The notes below the pieces were generated by a model. That model worked only from the letters and a program-made list of their open reading frames with translations. It searched no databases and was not told where the DNA came from. A stretch of 64,000 nt of DNA, taken from contig NZ_JAKGBW010000004.1 in the NCBI RefSeq assembly GCF_021556485.1, positions 62,001-126,000 on the forward strand, in the 5' to 3' direction. Position 1 is the first letter of the stretch; every line of letters starts with the position of its first letter. Below, one piece after another: positions 59,931-64,000 of the stretch. The position numbers and the translations under genes are program-made. The stretch is from Oceanobacillus alkalisoli (GTDB taxonomy: Bacteria > Bacillota > Bacilli > Bacillales > Amphibacillaceae).

Positions 59931-62528
59931 TTACTTCAATCGTTTTGTTAACTCATTTTTGATGGAGTCGTCAACTGCTCCGGTTCCTCCGAAGATGGAG
60001 AGACTCTGGAATTTTTGTTTGTTCATATAGGCTGTAACAGATGCCGGGACGCTATGATGGACGAGTAAAATTGCACTGTTCTCTTTCGCTGCAAGTACTC
60101 CGCCAGTCAATGCATCAGCATAGTTCTGACCAGTTGCGACATAAATATGCTTGCTGTCTACACCAAAGTGTTTTGCAATTGCAATATTCGTTTCATAACG
60201 GTCCTTACCGCTTAAACGCTCGGCTTTCGGCAATGCTTGTGCTACCTTTTTAGAAACTACCGATTCTCCGCCAACGACAAGCGTTTCTTTCACGCCGAGT
60301 GATTGCACTGCGGACTCGGTCGCTTTTGCAACACGGTCATCTAGTGTTAAAAGAATTGGCAGACCTTCTTTTGCTGCATAAGATGCGACGGAAAGTGCAT
60401 CAGGAAAATCCATGCCATTTGCTACGACTACTTTTTTCGTTCCATTTGGTGCAATTTTCTTAGCGATCAATGCTGCTGTTTCGAAACGAGAATCACCATC
60501 GATTCGTTCTACTTTCAGTCCCGCTTTTGTTAATTCATTTGCTACTGTTTTACTTACCGCACCTTCTCCACCAAGGATGATCGCATTCTTCGCACCAAGG
60601 CGTTTGATTTCTGTGAGACTGTTATCCCATAGTTTGTTGCCTGGTGTCATTAGAATGGGTGCATCCAGTTTATGAGCTAGCGGTACTCCTGCAAGGGCAT
60701 CTGCAAAATCATCGCCACGCGCGATAATGACCGTTTCTGCTTTATCCCAGCCTCGTTTACTTGCTTCCACTGCTGTGTCGTAGCGCATGTATCCAGAGAT
60801 ACGCTCGACTTGTTTTTTCACGATAATGGTTGCTGCTTTACTTTCGTTACCAGCTTTATCTTTTGCTGTTACGGTAACTTTCGTATCTGCAGCTTGTTTT
60901 TTAATCGGCATTTCGAATGTACCGTCAGATTCAGCAGTCACGCGACCGATCTGCTGATCGTTAGCTGTTGCAACTACGACAGATGCTGCTTCTGCTGTTC
61001 CAGTGATTTTCGTTGATTGGTCTATTAGTTGGTTAACTGCAGGCGCTTCTGGAGCAGTTACGTCTTTTACAACAACTTTACTTGCCTCGCTAACATTTCC
61101 TGCTTTATCTGTCGCGGTGACGACGATTTCTGTTTCAGCAGCTTGTTTAGCGATTTTTATTGTAAAATTACCGTTCGCGCTTGCTGTCGCCTGGCCAATT
61201 TCCTCATCTGCTACTTTTGCAATGACCGTTGCATTAGCTTCTGCTTTACCGGTAATTTCCGTTGATTGGTCGGTTACTTCATTAACTTCTGGAGCTGTAG
61301 GTGGTGTGGTGTCTGACACCGTTATCTTCGCAGCTTCACTTTCCTTTCCATTCTTTCCAGCTGCAACTACTGTCAACTCTGTTCCCGCAGTTTGTTTTGA
61401 TATAGCTAGGTTGAATGCACCTTTTGAGTCTGCATGACCTATTACTAATTCTTTTCCTGCAGCACTTACTTTAATGACAGCGTCTGAACTTGATGTACCA
61501 GTTACTTTTTCATCTTGGTCTGTCACTTCATTAACAACTGGAATCGCTGCATTCGTAATTATTTCAAGAGTATTTTTTTCGCTTTTATTTCCACTATTAT
61601 CTTCAGCTGAAATAGAAAGATTGTAATCTTTATTAGCTTCTAGGTTAGTGAATGTATAGCTATTTTCTCCAGTATATACTTCATCAATTTTCTCATCATT
61701 TACATATAAATTATAGTGTGAAAGATCAGCATCGTTAACGCCTTCCCAAATTACATTGATAAAATCTGACCCGTACTGGTCAACATTAAAATCTGATACG
61801 TTATTTGGTGGCAAAACATCAGCAATGCTTACACTCTTGTATGTTTGGCCGCCAAAAATATCGACCAATTCAAACTCCACGCTATTGGACGTGAAATTAT
61901 TTAATGTGACTGTAAAGAATCCTTTGTCATCTAAAGTAACTTCTTGTCCTTGAACATATACTTCAAGGAATGGTAGTGTTTGACCTTCAATCATTACCGT
62001 ACCTGATTCATTTGTTAAATCATCCGTAAACACTACAAATGGAACATGATAAGGTTGATTACCAACATGTACAGAGTAAACAGAGTTTGGACCAGATAAT
62101 TTAACGCTTCCATGGTAATATGGTCCACCAGTTGTTCCATAGCTTACATTTTTGGCATATAGTGTTCCGCCAACTGATAATCCTCCGCGAGCATCTAACG
62201 CGCCATAAACATATAAATCTCCTGGTACGAATCCATAACCGTTAACAATAACAACTGCATCTGGTCCAATATAGACATCGTTGTCAAAAGCAGCAAAATT
62301 CCAAGCCTGACTATTTAAAATAACGTCATAGTCCTGCTCAGTTTGTTGAGCAGAAGCTTGGTCTTCCTCTTCAATAATTTCAAGTTCTTCAAAAGTTAGA
62401 ATTTCTCCAACTTGATCCGTTGCAACATCCTCCGCTTGAGCTGCCAATATAGAGCTTGGCAGGAAAACATTAAGAAATAAGATTAACACCATAAAGCCGT
62501 ATGTAATTCTACTAAACTTTCTTTTCAT
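59931..62528 (-). CDS. Secreted Ig-like/Fn3 CWB2 surface protein
   Basis: An 865-residue protein from ATG 62528 (MKRKFSRITYGFMVLILFLN) after AAGGGAAGGG; the frame runs to 62672 without a ribosome site. Signal peptide ending near SILAAQA. Order: the beta module shared with the 53670-55724 product (DNDVYIGPDAVVIVNGYGF, then DLYVYGALDARGGLSVGGTL); one Fn3 domain (NNVSDFNVDQYGSDFINVIW, with SAEDNSGN); three Big_6-type Ig domains (EVNEVTDQSTEITGKAEANA and similar); three CWB2 repeats (RISGYMRYDTAVEASKRGW). It differs from its paralogue by the Fn3 module and one extra Ig domain. Probably an adhesin or wall scaffold; no enzyme motif. Confidence 0.9.
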   Translation of the reverse strand: MKRKFSRITYGFMVLILFLNVFLPSSILAAQAEDVATDQVGEILTFEELEIIEEEDQASAQQTEQDYDVILNSQAWNFAAFDNDVYIGPDAVVIVNGYGFVPGDLYVYGALDARGGLSVGGTLYAKNVSYGTTGGPYYHGSVKLSGPNSVYSVHVGNQPYHVPFVVFTDDLTNESGTVMIEGQTLPFLEVYVQGQEVTLDDKGFFTVTLNNFTSNSVEFELVDIFGGQTYKSVSIADVLPPNNVSDFNVDQYGSDFINVIWEGVNDADLSHYNLYVNDEKIDEVYTGENSYTFTNLEANKDYNLSISAEDNSGNKSEKNTLEIITNAAIPVVNEVTDQDEKVTGTSSSDAVIKVSAAGKELVIGHADSKGAFNLAISKQTAGTELTVVAAGKNGKESEAAKITVSDTTPPTAPEVNEVTDQSTEITGKAEANATVIAKVADEEIGQATASANGNFTIKIAKQAAETEIVVTATDKAGNVSEASKVVVKDVTAPEAPAVNQLIDQSTKITGTAEAASVVVATANDQQIGRVTAESDGTFEMPIKKQAADTKVTVTAKDKAGNESKAATIIVKKQVERISGYMRYDTAVEASKRGWDKAETVIIARGDDFADALAGVPLAHKLDAPILMTPGNKLWDNSLTEIKRLGAKNAIILGGEGAVSKTVANELTKAGLKVERIDGDSRFETAALIAKKIAPNGTKKVVVANGMDFPDALSVASYAAKEGLPILLTLDDRVAKATESAVQSLGVKETLVVGGESVVSKKVAQALPKAERLSGKDRYETNIAIAKHFGVDSKHIYVATGQNYADALTGGVLAAKENSAILLVHHSVPASVTAYMNKQKFQSLSIFGGTGAVDDSIKNELTKRLK

Positions 62529-62670
62529 CCAATTTCCCTTCCCTTCTGTTATTTTTTCCCTATACCCATTATAGGTGAATCGGGTATATTTTACTAGACA
62601 AATAGATAGATAACTTCTATACTTCAAAATAAGTTCATACTGATAACCCTTACAAACTAAAATTAAACAC

Positions 62671-62714
62671 AAAAAAACACCCTACAGAGTATTAGGCTAC
62701 TCTATAGGATGTTT
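62671..62714 (-). terminator. Terminator of the right-most subtilase gene
   Basis: AACATCCTATAGAGTAG and ACTCTGTAGGGTGTT arms on the minus strand followed by seven T. Confidence 0.9.
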
Positions 62715-62733
62715 TCGTAGATTCATACCGAAC

Positions 62734-64000
62734 TTATTCGTTCAGGTAGTCTTCTAGAGCTTGTTTAACATCGTCACTTACTGCATTTTGACCACCAAAG
62801 ATTGCAGAGAAGTCAACGTCATTTGCTTCTAGGTAAGGTGCGATTTCTGCTGGGATTCTATCATGTACTAATAGAATTGCAGATTCGTCCTTAGCTGATA
62901 GAACTGCTCCTGTAAGAGCGTCAGCGTAATCTTTACCTGTAGCAATGTAAAGACCAGCGTCTGCAAAGTCATAGTGTTCTAAGATCGCAACGTTAGTACC
63001 GTAACGGTCATCACCAGCTAGACGAGTTGCAGATGGAAGAGCTTCTTCTACATCAGCGTTAACAACTGCTTCTCCACCGACTACTGTAGTTTCAGCTACA
63101 TTGTACTCATCAAGGAGTGCTTGAGTTGCTTCTGGTACACGGTCATCCAATGTTAATACAATTGGAGTTTCTGTTTGAGCTGCGAATGAACCAATTGTCA
63201 GTGCATCCGGGAAGTTTAGTCCGTTTGCTACAACAACTTCATTCAGTTCGCCGCCGTTTAATTCAGCGAATGCTTTTGCAATTTCTGCTGCAGTATCGAA
63301 ACGAGAGTCACCAGCTAAACGATTGATATCAGGAACTGCTGAAGCTAATCTGTTATACGTTTCTGGAGCAATTGCACCTTCTCCTCCAAGAACGATTGCT
63401 TCGTCAGCACCGAGTCTTTCGATTTCAGCTAATGTTTTTTCAACAATTTTATCATTGTCTGTTGTTAAAAGAATTGGTGTATCTAGTAAGTGTGCTAAAG
63501 GAACACCTGCTAGAGCGTCTGCATAGTCATCACCACGGGCAACGATTACGGTATCAACAGAGTCGTCTTCCCAAGCTTGGCTAATTTCAATAGCTGTGTC
63601 GTATCTGCTATGACCGAAGATACGCTCAAGCTCTTCTGGAGATGGTTCTGGTTCTGGTTCTGGCTCTGGTTCTGGTTCTGGCTCTGGAGCTGGCTCTTCC
63701 GCAATTGCATCAACTACTGCTGAAGCATTTACTAGTCCATGACCGAATCCATTGTTAACTTCTTCAGAGAATTCATCGTTCGTTAAGTTTGTTGCTGTTT
63801 CAGTTAGAACATTTTCAATTTCTTCAATTGTTGCGTCAGCATTTGCTTGTTTAGCAAGTGCTACAACACCCGCAACTGCTGGAGCTGCCATGGAAGTACC
63901 GTCAGCCCATGCAACATCATCAATAGGGTAAGAAAATGGAACTGTTACACCTGGAGCTACAACTTCAGGTTTTACTTCACCATATGGTGATGGTCCTTTT
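62734..64000 (-). CDS. S8 subtilase with CWB2 repeats, partial
   Basis: The frame is open to the right edge. The first visible residues are GPSPYGEVKPEVVAPGVTVP, then GTSMAAPAVAGVVALAKQAN with the catalytic Ser; the Asp and His of the triad lie outside the window. The end of the S8 domain is followed by a Pro-Glu repeat spacer (EEPAPEPEPEPEP) and three CWB2 repeats (RIFGHSRYDTAIEISQAW, RLAGDSRFDTAAEIAKAF, RLAGDDRYGTNVAILEHY). The C-terminus is complete. Codon use here is less G+C-rich than in the other CWB2 genes. The PE spacer is not present in the other two subtilases. Confidence 0.93.
   Translation of the reverse strand, partial: KGPSPYGEVKPEVVAPGVTVPFSYPIDDVAWADGTSMAAPAVAGVVALAKQANADATIEEIENVLTETATNLTNDEFSEEVNNGFGHGLVNASAVVDAIAEEPAPEPEPEPEPEPEPEPSPEELERIFGHSRYDTAIEISQAWEDDSVDTVIVARGDDYADALAGVPLAHLLDTPILLTTDNDKIVEKTLAEIERLGADEAIVLGGEGAIAPETYNRLASAVPDINRLAGDSRFDTAAEIAKAFAELNGGELNEVVVANGLNFPDALTIGSFAAQTETPIVLTLDDRVPEATQALLDEYNVAETTVVGGEAVVNADVEEALPSATRLAGDDRYGTNVAILEHYDFADAGLYIATGKDYADALTGAVLSAKDESAILLVHDRIPAEIAPYLEANDVDFSAIFGGQNAVSDDVKQALEDYLNE

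Overview
The window is low-GC Gram-positive chromosome (AT-rich, strong AGGAGG-type ribosome sites, frequent TTG/GTG starts). It carries SAM-riboswitch control, LysM and NlpC/P60 autolysins, CWB2 cell-wall-binding proteins, YvrJ/DUF2922/DUF1659 and CtaG/caa3-type genes. This points to a Bacillaceae member, probably of the halotolerant Oceanobacillus/Virgibacillus/Ornithinibacillus type. No rRNA, tRNA, CRISPR array, prophage or intact insertion sequence was seen. The genus is an inference; no database was searched.

Layout. (1) 1-12.6 kb: a minus-strand exopolysaccharide/capsule operon. In transcription order it holds a Wzz-like adaptor, BY-kinase, PHP phosphatase, long membrane nucleotide-sugar dehydratase/epimerase, GalU, aminotransferase, GNAT acetyltransferase, a frameshifted ATP-grasp gene, the initiating sugar transferase, two GT4 glycosyltransferases and a partial Wzy-like polymerase running off the left edge. 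The dehydratase-aminotransferase-acetyltransferase-initiator set suggests an amino-dideoxy sugar (bacillosamine type) on the lipid carrier. (2) 12.9-19.5 kb: a divergent LysM/NlpC-P60 hydrolase with a WalR-like box, a NERD-domain gene flanked by two GTGCG-periodic repeat arrays, nagB and small membrane or unknown genes. (3) 19.9-24.4 kb: an arsRBC operon, an Rrf2 regulator with a methyltransferase, and toxin relics. (4) 24.4-33.8 kb: a methionine-type ABC importer, the DUF1659/DUF2922/YvrJ trio, a LysR regulator divergent from an SLC13 carrier, hydroxyacid dehydrogenase and RraA-like operon, and an Ltp lipoprotein. (5) 33.9-39.4 kb: an orphan antitoxin with a broken toxin, cyclase and SDR genes, a CopZ-like protein, CtaG, and three copies of a terminator-like repeat. 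(6) 39.4-43 kb: wecB/mnaA and two LytR-CpsA-Psr ligases. (7) 43-64 kb: six large secreted CWB2 proteins (an amidase, three subtilases, two Ig-like adhesin-type proteins), a BsuPI-like proteinase inhibitor between two of the subtilases, and a SAM-riboswitch unit (flavin monooxygenase, sodium:solute symporter, 32-residue accessory protein).

How the genes fit together. Much of the window builds or remodels the cell surface: polymer synthesis and its phospho-control, ligation of polymers to peptidoglycan (LCP), precursor supply (GalU, WecB, NagB) and proteins that bind these polymers through CWB2 domains.

The most unusual signal lies in the intergenic DNA. There are degenerate arrays with a 50-52 bp period at three loci (39.0, 45.1-45.45 and 56.05-56.26 kb); their short inverted arms differ between arrays but pair within each unit. 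Two 21-bp-period GTGCG arrays flank the NERD gene. A ~116-bp palindromic MITE-like element occurs three times, once between the SAM riboswitch and its gene. A terminator-like repeat also occurs three times. Several genes absent from simple ORF lists were recovered by reading the sequence: the partial Wzy, YvrJ, the 32-residue symporter accessory protein, and the frameshifted ATP-grasp and ParE-type toxin genes.
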